From Ectocarpus siliculosus (taxonomy: Eukaryota > Sar > Phaeophyceae > Ectocarpales > Ectocarpaceae), in the NCBI GenBank assembly GCA_000310025.1, contig FN649727.1, forward strand, positions 2,693,635 to 2,753,852: a stretch of 60,218 nt of DNA, given 5' to 3'. Within the stretch, counting starts at the first letter, position 1. Every line of letters begins with the position of its first letter. Positions 21,926-34,200 of the stretch are shown piece after piece. Under the pieces are notes generated by a model that saw nothing but the letters and a program-made list of their open reading frames with translations, was not told the origin of the DNA and ran no database searches. A program made the position numbers and the translations under genes.

Positions 21926-24900
21926 CCACACATACAACCATACACCGGATTTGCAAACATCATGCACCATGCGCATAACAACGCAGGGCTCCTGGATATT
22001 GCCGCTGAAATCTCACTCTCTCCAAAACGAACAGCGGAGACAGACATACCATACTGCTGTGAGATGAATTTCTATCTCAAACGGGCAAAATCCATCTGAT
22101 CCCATGTATAGAGTATCTTTTTATTACCGTCGGAGACAGACATACTGCTGTAAGATGCACTCTTGTCTCGAACGGCTAAAATTTCTCTGATCCGATGCAT
22201 AGAAGTATCTTTTAACGCCGGCAGCTGCAAGTGTAGTACAGCAGTAGTATATTTAGCAGGTACCAAGATACTTGAGGAATGGATGGATTACATAACGGGC
22301 CATAACACTATGTGTGCGCTCCACAAACCTTTGTGCGGCGCACAACAGCAGTGTGGACTGAGATAGTACTGCTGTGCACGGTGCATGAGTCTAAACAAGC
22401 AAAGACAAAAAAAAGTATCTGCAAATCCATGCGGTTCTCATCTGGATCGCGTGGCCTACAAAACAAGGAAAAGCGCTACAATCCGTACAAAAAGGCAACA
22501 TATGTAGGCGTGGCATATACCCCAAGTCAGTTGCAAAGCAAGGATTGTACTACCTAGGCACTTCGGATGGGTGCACCCTCAGTTCGGATGGGTGGGTCCT
22601 CCTCCCACACAGCACATGCAACACCGAGGCAGCCTCAATGTTACTTGTGCTGCAAGTCTTCCTCTCTCAATCTCTGCATGTGTGTTTCCTACATACGGAG
22701 TATGCAGGGAGAGGCTGCAGCAGCAGCAATAGTTTGCAGTTGGATCGAGGTACAACTTGCTCTCACCTCCTCGGTTGCTTGGAATCGCCCGGTGTACTTC
22801 AGCAGTCCCGTGCCTCCTCTCCTGAGTCTCTAGACGTCCTCTCAGCCACCCGCGAACCTCTTCAGGATACGCACAGGCGCTATCTGCTCTCTAGACTAAC
22901 TCTCGCTGGCGCCAAAATACAAGATCCTGCAAGAGCAAAGACCCGTGAACACACCGCTCGCTGTGCCAGTCCCCGATACGCCTGTCGCCGATGCTGCAAG
23001 TTGCACCAAGTCTCACTGCGCGCGATGAGTCAAACCCTGGTCCCGAGAGACAGGGCCTCGAAGCGGCGGGTTTGAGATACAGCAACCAATCAGAGAGCGC
23101 CATGTGGGTGGCCCTGCAAAAACGCGCGGGAAAAAACAAAAAAGGTAACCGTCAATTTTTCACAAAGATCTGCTTCTTCAAGATGGATCTCCCTCTCTCC
23201 TGGTACAATGGGGCATGGACACAATAGCAACCACTGGCGATACATGCCAACGACGATCAGTCCCGCTCTTACCCTCACGTTCTTGCCGGCCTCACGAAGG
23301 ATCGGGATGACTTTCGCAGAAGCCGAGTCATGTGCGCGAGACGCATTCGGCACATCTGTTGATGTAGAACCAGCTTCACTACAGCATGTATTATACTGCC
23401 TGTACTGCTGTAGAGTTTTCTGAAACATTGTCCGTGAGAAACTGCAAGACAGCGACGGTGGAAGGGGCGGGGGAGACTGAGAGAATCAGCAAGCGTTTAT
23501 GGGGGTCCACCCATTTCTACCTTGCACAACTGCAGCAGCAGAAACAGCGGCATGTCCTACGATTGCCATCGGTGGCATGTGTATAACTACAGCAGATCTA
23601 CGCGTGGCTGGATCCTCTACTAGACTACTGCTGTAGAAGTGTGAAGTTCGCCCAACCAATACACTACATAGCAGTTGAGACGTGAAGAGTCTCCTGTCAT
23701 TAACAACCTCGCTACTGCAGTACCCCCTCCAACAAAAGCAAGAGGTCATTGTTACCAACACGAGCCTACTGCTGTTCAAAGTTTGTTGTGCGAAAAAGCC
23801 GCGGCCTCCCTCAGGACCTCTGGCCAGCAATCGACGGCTGCTGCACACCAAAGAATGCCCAAAGGCAAGAAAGAGTATATCTCATCTCTGACAGACTGAG
23901 TTGGTTTCGCCCTCTTGATAGCCCAGCGACTACCCCGGGCGAATAAGATCTCATCATGTCGGTATGCTTGCGGCGGGACAGTAGTAAGTACGAGTGTGTG
24001 TGTCCTTTGTGTCCTACTCCGAGAAGGGAAGGGAACGTATCATCGACCAGCAGTCACCCCACTGCGGTACTGCTGTTACTGCTGCTGATCTGAGAACGGT
24101 ACGTAGTATCGGGAGACTTGCACAGGGCACAATGTACGCTTGTATGTTTTGCGGGAAGGCTTTCTGCCAATAGTACATGGTGCACCCGAGTGCACGTGTG
24201 AGGCACAATATGTGGAACTCGTGACCGACAATGTAATGGAGGCAACATGGCTACTCACAACGGAATGGATGATATACAGCTCGAGCGACTTACATCATAG
24301 TTTGAAACGGCGAACAGATGGAAAATGAACTACTTCTACAATACAGGTGTTCAGACTTGTATCCATATCATGTGTACAACTGCTGCTGTGGAACACAGCA
24401 GCAGTACCGTGGACTACTGCTGTACCACGTAGTGACGGCTGGCTGTGTTCAGCTGTAGTTTTCCCCAGTTTTTCTGTTGTCGCTCTGTGGGTCGTGCCAG
24501 CTCCCAGTTCATGTGTAGAGGGATGAAAAGGCTCGCAAGTCATCGGCAGGCAGCGTGTCTCGCGCCCCGCGGAGGCGCAGTCATGGTGCAATGAGCTTCA
24601 AAGTGGTGGCGAGTTCGCCTCAGTCGCAAGCACAAAAAATATCCATCTATGGAGGAAAAGACAGGTCTCTCTCTCGATCGCCCCTACTGTAGTTCCGTCT
24701 CCCGCGTTAAACTACACGCTGCTGGTCGTTGCAAGTCCCCAAATATTGCTCTTGGAGGGAGAGCCAAGCACACAAGCCCCCACTGCTGTGCGCCGTGCCT
24801 CGCTCCCGGCTGAGGCGCGGCCATGAGTCAACGAGCGTGCCGAGGTGGCGGGGCAATTGCCTATCTTACACGGTGTAGAGAAGCAGTGGGTCGCTCGACT

Positions 24901-26464
24901 GCTGGGGAGCGAGACGACAACCGCGACAGCTTCCCCTCTTGGGTTGGATTGGATCAGCAGATGATGACGCACAAAGCCAGCAGGGCGCTTGTGTTTGCGT
25001 CTTGCAGGGCCTTTCACGGGCCCGGTGGCACCGCGGCTTCTCAGGGGCAGAAAATCGAAAATCATGCTCGTCTTGACAAACGCCTCTCTGAATAAATCGA
25101 AAAACAGGGGGTGGATATTGTTTAGATTTGGTGTGGAAGTCAATTTTTTTCTTTTTTTTTGTGGAGCAGCCGAACTCATGAGAAACGAGCGAATGGAAGC
25201 GCTGTTGAGGTTGCGTCGGTGTTGGACCGACCGTGTTCGGCATGGAGTTTGGTTCAGTTGGTGTTGGGGCAGAAGCTTCGAGCAGCTTCGTTCTTCGTTG
25301 CTCGACCGGTTGTGACCGTTGCCCGAGCGAAAAGAACACAAGCAGGCGACCGGGTGGTACGCACGCATCATACAAAGTGCCTGGCTGGGTGTCGTCCCGG
25401 TTGGGTGTGGGGTGTTTTTTTCCTACTTGGTTGACTTGGCGGGAAACACATATCTCGACTATGTGTTGCAGATGGTAAGCCAGTGTACGGGTGTTGCTTT
25501 TCGGTGTCTTTGTGTCTGTTCTGCATGCACTGACTGTCTTCGTGTAGACGTTGCACTGCTGTACACCGATCGATGTGGCTTCGACTACGGTCGGACTGCT
25601 GTAGGTTATTATTCTGACGTTCGCGATGAGAGATACGTCCCCCACGTGCAGACGTCTACTTCTTGAATACACCACAAGCCTGCCACGCTAAGAGCCGCTA
25701 GCTGGAAAGGCGAAATGGTATATACATAGGGCGTTGCGCGCGAACCTCACATCAACGGGGTTATGGACGTACGGACGTACAAGGACCAATCGATCAAAAA
25801 GTGACAGCTCTGACCTGCATCGAGTAACAACCAATTTTTGGCGTCGCCCGCTCGCTCGAAACATCCGACTCATGGTAAATGGTTCTTTTGATTAACCCTC
25901 CAGGCTCGCAAGGAGAGTTCTTGATGTCGTGCCTCGGGCCCTGTGGTCGTTTGAATGTATGCACGGCAATGGGTCCACTCGCGCGCGGTGGCAACATGTG
26001 CGATGGAGTTCTACGACGCGACGGCAGTGCACTCAAGAAGAACGACGATTTGTGATTGGTCAATAATGACAGTTTCGGGCTGTTTACTGCTGGTGTGCCA
26101 TCTAACGGTAGAACGCCGTAGCCGTTCGTAGACAAACTTTGAAGCCGACTCGGGTTTCGGTGGATACATCGAAACCAGTCCGTCGACCGGCCAAGTGCAG
26201 AGGGAAGATGGAGCGGCAAACAACACACATAGCAAACACTACATACGCTGCTGTACCTGAAATAAATGTACAACAATCGAGTTTGTCACTTGCAAAGTTG
26301 GCTTGCTCTAAAAGAAGGGGCTGAAGGATCGGGTTCGCGAACAACCACCGCTGCATGCCAACGACCAAGGGACGTGGCATATGAATTTTGTCGTTATCGT
26401 TGTTTTCGTCGCTCATGTTCTGGCCAGCCAGTCTACACCGTTGTTGGTGGTGTATGACACCACG
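21926..26464. other. Intergenic region rich in the ACTGCTGTA motif, no supported gene
   Basis: No frame here shows domain-like content. Overlapping long minus-strand frames at 24,712-25,371 and 24,866-25,675 have biased Arg/Ser composition and no recognisable motif. Exact ACTGCTGTA or TACAGCAGT words lie at 22144, 22237, 23404, 23627, 24416, 25555 and 25595, often beside near-matches in opposite orientation (for example around 24,375-24,425). Confidence 0.5.
22035..22215. repeat. Diverged tandem duplication, 96-bp unit
   Basis: CGGAGACAGACATAC..TACTGCTGT.AGATG occurs at 22035 and at 22131, followed in both copies by TCTC.AACGG.(C)AAAAT..TCTGATCC.ATG.ATAGA.GTATCTTTT. Each copy carries the TACTGCTGT word. 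Confidence 0.75.
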
Positions 26465-26813
26465 GGTGGAGGTCGACCCCCCTTCCCCAAAATGTCGGAT
26501 GCCCGCACCCCCTTGTGGAGACCTTGTCGAGGTCAGACGCCTTGGGGAACACAATCACGAGAATACCCCGATTTCTCCCCTTTCGAGGCCTTGGTTGTGT
26601 TCCNNNNNNNNNNNNNNNNNNNNNNNNNNNNNNNNNNNNNNNNNNNNNNNNNNNNNNNNNNNNNNNNNNNNNNNNNNNNNNNNNNNNNNNNNNNNNNNNN
26701 NNNATCCCCTCTTTTTGCCTTGGTTGTGTTCCCCAAGGCGTCTGACCTCGACAAGGTCTCCACAAGGGGGTGCGGGCATCCGACATTTTGGGGAAGGGGG
26801 GTCGACCTCCACC
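26465..26813. repeat. 90-bp perfect inverted repeat flanking an assembly gap
   Basis: Left arm 26465-26554 begins GGTGGAGGTCGACCCCCC; right arm 26724-26813 is its reverse complement over all 90 bases. Between them lie 49 bases on the left, the N run, and 20 bases on the right. No target duplication is obvious outside the arms. It could be the long TIRs of a small DNA transposon, or a foldback element whose loop the assembler could not place. Confidence 0.85.
26604..26703. other. Assembly gap (100 N)
   Basis: Exactly 100 Ns, the usual placeholder for a gap of unknown size. The 16 bases before it (26588-26603) are identical to 26717-26732 just after it. Confidence 0.98.
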
Positions 26814-28256
26814 TGTCTGTGACGTTGTATTTAGTACTCTACTTACGGTAGCTGCGAGTACAGCTCGAAATATCTTCGCACACATCGTGACCCAGACGGA
26901 ATCAATCGTCGTCGAGGGAATCGTTCCTCTCGACACACGTTGGAGAGACACACAGATGTCATCTACAAAATCTCCGATGCAATCTTCTGCGGTTGCACAC
27001 GTCGAACAACAAATTCCGAAATACGGTATTATTAACAGTACATGGTAGTCTACATGATGATAGCAAAAGCAGGCAGCGTCTTGGTCTAACAACATGCTAG
27101 AATGCACTTCGAGCGACGACACCCGCTTCCGACACTCACTCAATCAAGTACATCTTGTCTTTCGCGCACCACACACAAGCAAGTGTTGGGTCAGCGCTAG
27201 TTGTACACTGTCGCCCTAACAACAAGGCCAGTTAAGCTCAATCGTCCTAAACTCTCCTACATGTAGATGTGAACAAAAGCAATGAGTAGACAAGTGAGCA
27301 CAGCAGCTCGTGACGCGTACAGCAACCTAAAAGAGTCCTGCGCAGTCATATCGTTGCCGGTCTTGGTTTTTGGATCGCCAGACTCCGCCCCCACTTGGTT
27401 GGATCTTTCGCGCAGAGCAAGTAGCTCTCAACGGTTTCCAGAGAAGAACCGAACAACACCACTGCTACGTACTTCTATCTACAACGTGCGTACTGTATGA
27501 ATGGAATCGATGAAGACAACAAGCAGCAGAGAATAAACAACAGCAAGGTGACCAGGCCATGACTCTCTTCCCTCTCCTCCTCCCCAACACCAACCAAACT
27601 ACTGTGGCCCTTGCTGGCCACGGTCCATTCTAGATTGTAACCGCCATGCTGGCCAAAAAAAAAACTCACAACGAATATCCAATGCCTCAAATTCGTAATG
27701 GTTGCCGGTCTGCCGTTGCGAGTAACCTACCATTAAGTACTTGTTATCATTTTACATTTCAATAGTCCGAAAGATAAACGCTACGACTTACATACAAGAA
27801 CATCGGCATTGGAACCTTACGTACGTACCTGAACACAATATTCTCGAATGTCCCCTTACCACACTAACTTGCAACTTTATCCGTAACTTTAACCTACGCA
27901 AAGAACAGACTCCGGGTGTATACGCGAGAGTACCAACCATACACACACTCCGTCCTTTTTCAACGAACCATGTCTCCGGCTCGATGCACCATAGTTGGTA
28001 CTCTTGCTCTCCTGATCGGCACGGCTGCAAAAACCTCCCCTATTTCCTCTCCCCGTGTACTTCCCATCCCCCCTCTTACTGTCCTGCTCTTTTCGTCATC
28101 TCCAAGCCCTGCAAGAAGAATTTTCAAAATATACTCCTCTTGAAGGCTAAAAAATATGCCACCATACATTACTCCACCACCACCGCCTCGCGCTGCCATC
28201 CGTGTGTCGAGAGGGATACATGCGTGAACAAGACATAGACCGATTCCCTCTTCCCG
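26814..28256. other. Intergenic, nothing recognised (3' flank of CAP-G2 gene)
   Basis: No domain-bearing frame was seen. The part nearest 28,256 should hold the 3' UTR of the minus-strand condensin gene. Confidence 0.5.
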
Positions 28257-31200
28257 TCAAGCCGAAACAGCCACCGCCGCTGCAGCGCCCACCATCGCCA
28301 CCCCCTGCGCCTCTCCTTCAACCCCCGTCACCGCCGCCCGCCGGGCAGCCTCCAGCCGCCCATAGATCGCCCCCACCGCGAACGCCGCAGCCTTCCTCGT
28401 GGAAACCCCTTCCTCCTCCTCCGGAGCGTCGGCACCCGCTGGTGACACTACCGCACCGCTCTTGTTGCCCTCGGAGAAGGAGAAGGGCGACGACAAGGTC
28501 GACGTCGAGGCGGCCGCCGACCTGAGCCCCGCGTGGGCGTCCGCGGCCAGCTGCAGGCGCGTCTTGGCCGGGGCGTTCTCGATGAGGGCGACGAGGACGT
28601 GAGCGCAGAAGAGCGGCCACGACGCGTCCTCCCCTGCCCCTGATGTTTTTGCACGGGCCAAGGGAGAAGATCCGCAGGGGCGAGAACGAAAGAAGCGGAC
28701 AAGGCTTGAGGTACAGGGGTTGTCACACACACACACACACACACACACACCGAAGTCTGTGAGTACTCGACCGGTGAACCTATTGTAAATATACCTGTTG
28801 CTTACATCGTATGCCACGACGCATCCAGACTCCAAGAGTTAAAAGTCAGCCGGAGGAGATGGACACGAAATGGACCGGGGGGCGGTCGTACAAGATAGCG
28901 GAAAAAATATGCCGTGCATAACCAAGGTCTACAGACAAGCTATTTCGCGGCTTACGTCGTGCATACCACGGCACTACGAGTGAATTGACAAGTAAAACGA
29001 GAGGAAAAGCTCCAACCCCACAACTACCAGCATTGGATGACCGAAACGCCACCATCACGGACAACAACAAGACACATGATTTTGCGAACACACGACGCCA
29101 CCTGAGACGCAACCGTTTCCCTACCGGAGGCATCCCCGAAGGCGGCCAGGTGAGACAGAACCAACGCTCCCGCCGCCTTGGAAGCCGGCGAGGAGCGGAG
29201 GACGCTCTCCAACACCGCCGCCGCGGGCCTCGAGAGCTGCAGCAGCAGACACCCGGGAGGTTCGTCGGACTCGGCGTCTTGCATGGCGCGTACCTCGAGC
29301 CGCGTGAGGCCGTCGATGCTTGGTCCTGTCAGTAGAGGGACGCGGACAATATACAGCACGGGGGCGAGGAGTAACTCGTCTTGTTGCTTGCCCCAGTCGT
29401 TTGGTCGTCTCTTCCATGAGGGAGAGCAACCGTTTCAACTCCGAGCAAAACGCGTACAAGTTTCAGGCCGGGAAAGCGAGGGGGCACAAGAACAATCTGG
29501 ACTTACGAAAAAGGCGTGTTACTGGCGTGTTGCGCGTTCGTGAAGACCGAACGGGATACTTGACGGGAGCATCTAACTTGGTGGACGCTTCTATGCTCGA
29601 CGGAAGCGAAGGTGTCTTGCGTGCACCTGTGCCGAGTGTAAAGAAGAGCAATACCGGGGAAGAACCCAAATATGTTTTTTTGCAAGACTGCTGTGGTATC
29701 AGATAATTGCTTGTGGGGTACGCAATAAAACGCATCCAGTGCAAAACGCTCTCAGGCGCGAATGCGAGAAAAATCCACAGAGAACGAACCTTTGTCGGTG
29801 ATCTCTTCGGCTCCGCCTTGCTCGTCATCTTCGTCCGAAATGAAGGCCTGGGTGAACATGAAGGCCATCAGTCGCTCCACGAGCGAAGACATGCCGTCCT
29901 TCCTCCCCTCCAGGGCCACCGACGCTGCCAGGAAACTCTGTTGGAAAAAAAGAAAGAAAAACGACGAGAAAAACCGACACCACACGCAAAATGAACCAGG
30001 CAGCCAGATTGACTGTTTGGGTTTCTCCGTCCCATCTGGTCTGTCTGCACCTTCTGGTACATGTTTTCACGCAACGGAGGTGTTCACACGTGAGGGGCTC
30101 TCCACTCTTCGTCCTGGCGTGGTTTGCCTTCAATTTTGAACGCGACAAGGGTACAGCAGTCACTTCGGTCTTCGTTGCGTGTACTCACGACTATGCTGTA
30201 CTACTGTAAACTGCGACCTACTTTTTCGTTGACAAAAGGTGTGCGTTACCAACGCCAAAGCACGAAAACCAAATTCAAGCTTGTCGTGCTCACGAGACTA
30301 TCTAATGACTACACCAGCTACACACACAAAAGTACTTCGTACGAAATGTTTCATCTCACCTGGACACACGTCGCCTTGCTCCTTTCCTCCTCCCCCACGA
30401 ACAGAGCCTCCTCGCTCATGGAAACCCGGCGATCGGCGCACCTCATGAGCACCTTTGGGTGTTCCCGATGGGCGGGGCACGGCGGGCACAACTCGGTGTC
30501 AAGACACGTTGCGTGCCTCACTTCCCACAAGGGAAACACTTTTCGAGACAACGGCGCACGGAAATACACGGAGGTACCTATTTTACACCCTCCGACGACC
30601 CTCCGAAGGGGACACCTTTTGTTGACTCTCGAACTCGTGGCCACACGAGAAGAGTAGGATCCGACAGCACACGGAAAGACTAGAAGCTACCTTTTTATTA
30701 CCCTCGAACTCGAAGAATACGCGAAGATAAACACAACCTACAACCCTCGTGTGGAATTCACTACTGCACCGATAGCGAGCATTGACGTACATCCCAGATA
30801 GACACAGGAGGTCGCGCGCCCTGGGCCTCGCGCGCCGACAGGTGCAGGCCTAGCCGACACAGCTGGGGCAGAACAGCGTTCACGCCGCTGGGGTGCCCTT
30901 GCCCTTCGTGACCGTCGTCCTCCTGGGACGCGACAACGTGGATCATCGGGTTGTGTGTGTCATGGGGGGGCGGGGGAGGAAGTTGCTCAGACTTTCGTTC
31001 GACTGGGTCTACCAGACAGAAGCGTAATGCCACGCTGTCGCTACCGCGATTGATTGCACACCCGATCGCTCTAACCCCCTGCGCATCGGCTTCAGCTTAT
31101 TGGGGGCAATAGAAAGGGGAAGCAAAGCAGTCTGTGAATATCGACAAAACCAGCTTGCCACCAAAGACGTGGTCCTCTCGCAATCCCACCAGAATCGTTG

Positions 31201-34200
31201 CCCTGCCCTCCCCCTCTGCTATCGCTCCATCCCCGCATTGAAGGGGTGCGAAGTCAACGACTACGGCATGCATTTACACGAGTACTCCCCCCCCCCCCCT
31301 CAGCGACTCCCCAGAATCATGTCATCTCACTCACCTGAAGGAGGGAGGCCAAGAGCCGGTTGCCCCAGGTGTCAGCCCTCATGCTGATCTCCGCCAGCCC
31401 AGAGCCTACCTCCACCCACTCCGACGCCAGCAGGACCACCACTCCGAAAACGCCTCCCGCCAGAGCACGAACGGCGGCCGCACTGCTAGCATCCCCACCG
31501 TCGTTGTCTAGGCTAGCGCGTGCTCTTGACCTCGGAGGGGGCATGGGCGAGGGGGACTCTGCCACCAGCCTCGCACTGCCCGGCTTGACTGTACGTGCGG
31601 ACGTGGACGCATGAAGCAACAAGCATGATGTGGTTTCAGCAAGCACGATGTGGTGTCAACAAGCACGATGTGGTTTCAATAAGCATGATGTGGTTTCAAC
31701 AAGCACGATTAGGCTTCACCAAGCATGATGCAGTTTCATCAAGCACGATGTGGTTTCAATAAGCATGATGTGGTTCAACAAGCACTATGAGGTTTCCTCA
31801 GGCGCGATGTGGTTTCAACAAGCACGGTAAGGTTTCAGGCATGGTTCTGTGTGCTAGCCCGACGAAAAGAAGAGAGGCGTGCCCGAGGCGAGAACAAACT
31901 CGGGGGTGGCATGACTGAATTGTCTCTGCACGGCGTTGCCGCAGAACCTCAAGGGAGAGTGGGAGAGTTACATGCGCAACGCAAGCGAAGAGAGGTTTTA
32001 CGTTTAATTTACCAACCAAAAACAAGGCCCCAGCAGACCCCAATCTATACTCACCTACAGTACCACAAAAATCTCGACCCCGCTACCGACAGCATCTCAC
32101 CCCCCCCCCCCAATACATGCGAGGTCTAGAGTTCATATTACATGAGTACCCCTCCCATGCGTGTCGATTATTGGCCGAGCTTACCCGGGGTGCCTCCCTC
32201 CTCGACCATCTCCACAGCAGCAGCACCGCCACCGCCACCGCCGACAAGGACCGGGAGCACCGTGTTCGTCGCCCACACCATGAGCTCGCGCATCTTCACA
32301 GAGAACGGCATGGGCTGCAGCAGCATCGACACGTCCTCTCCCGCCGCCGCGGAGCCCTCGTCAGCAGCAGCAGTGGGGGGGTTGCCGCTGTCGTCCCCAA
32401 CGACCGCCGCCTCCCTGTGCATGTAGACCCGCCCCAGGGCCTCCAGGGCGCGGACGAGGAGGGCGTCGGGGCAACGGCGGCGGAGGGACACTCTCTCTTC
32501 GTCCTCACGTTTAGCGGTAGCGGTAGCGGTAGCGGTGGTGACGGTGGTGGTGAGGGAGGAAGAGGTGGATGCCGATGAGGACGAAAGGCGAGTGGTTGCG
32601 GCTGAGCGTGCCAAGACCAGTACCGCCTGTTCGAGAGAAGAGGGCAAGAGAGAACAGATGTTTATCGGGTTGGGTGGGTCAATTGGCCTGGGGGAGCGAG
32701 GCATCGAGAGAATGTCACAGGATAAGGGGTAAAACGTAACAACAGAGAGAGGGGGACATATTTTACAATATTAACACGGACAGAGAAACAGACGTGAGGG
32801 TTTCGGGCACGGGACCAACACACAGGCACAACAGGGTTGGTATATCATGCAGTCAGCGGGGGCGGAAACGGAACACAAGAGAAAAAAATCTACCGCAGAC
32901 GCGACTTGCGGGTTTCCACCTCAGATAAACCAGAGAAAAGCTGAACGCTGGGCTTTACGAGCGCTGCATCGCCTACCACACCGCTATATGCCTGACAAAC
33001 AACAACTTCATTCAAAAGCTAACAAATTATGCCTCATACATGGGACGACCATAGTAACTTCAGTCAAGAGCATTACAGCGGTGCACCCCTAGCTTAGCCC
33101 CCAAGTACTCGGTTGCCCGCCCGCACCGCCTGTCCTGACGGTAAACAAATGCCCCATCAGATCCAACCTACTCCTCTCTCCCACCCTCTCCACTCGATCT
33201 GCGTACCTCCAAGCTGCCGACCGCTTCATCGCTCGCCATGATGGCATCGCGGGCCGCCCCCGTCGACGGGTGACCCTCGCCTCCCGCCAGCAGGTGGCCG
33301 AGCATGTTCAAGGCCAGGGGAGCGGGGATGCACGTCCCTCCTCCTCCTCCTCCTCCTCCTCCTTCGTCGTGATTTCCTTCCTTGCGAGAGGCGGGTCGAC
33401 GGCGCTTTCCGCGTGAACTTTTCCCTTTTCCTGCTATTCGCGACAGGGAGGGATCGAGGGGCACGCAGGCAGGGATATAGGGGGTGAGAGGGGTAAACAC
33501 GGCGGTCGTTCATGTAACGTGGATTCGCTCAAGAGTTCCCTAGGGGTTTTGTCGGTTATCTGGAGGCGGAAGACTCCAGGGAACCGGGGTACCTTGCGTC
33601 AGCTCCCTCCCAGTCAAGGGTACTCTAATATTGTGCTGCTAAACAGCAAACACGCGACAAGTTTTCAACGGACACAAAGATGGCATTCAATCGGCGTGGG
33701 ACGGTGTTTTCCTCGATGGTCACGGAGTGGAGCGGAAGAAGATTGTTTGATTTGGAAAAATCACGGAGCGCACCCAAATTCTCTCCGCTCCGCCCAAAGA
33801 AACATTTTGAACTATCTGGCAACAACAGAAACCCATGCCGCTGACCAAAGATGCCAGGCGCACAAAAACCCGTCCGATCGCGCAACACCAGCTCCCGGCT
33901 ACCACAAAGCTCCCGACTGCTTTGCTGCTACCCCGTACCGTCAGCAATCTCGCCGCTGCCAGCCTCCTCGTCGGTGGCCGTCGCCGTCGTCGTTTTCACA
34001 GGTACGGAAAACGCCTTCCTCAGGCTCTCCACGACCGCTCCCACCAGGTGCTCGTGCTGCCCCCACGAGCACAGCAGGTCGACGGTGGGCCCGTACGCAG
34101 AGGGCGGCGCATCCTGCCCCCCCCCAAATCGTGTACCCAAAAGCGTGCACCAGTATAGCAAGTTTAGCAGTAGAGTCGCTCAAGCAGGGTAGGACAAGAA

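Noticed and set aside
24712-25675. Two overlapping long minus-strand ORFs (219 and 269 codons)
   Set aside because: No domain, biased Arg/Ser/Pro content, both frames equally open, and no convincing start or splice context.
31619-31838. CRISPR-like array
   Set aside because: Units are contiguous 21-bp variants with no unique spacers, in a eukaryotic intron.
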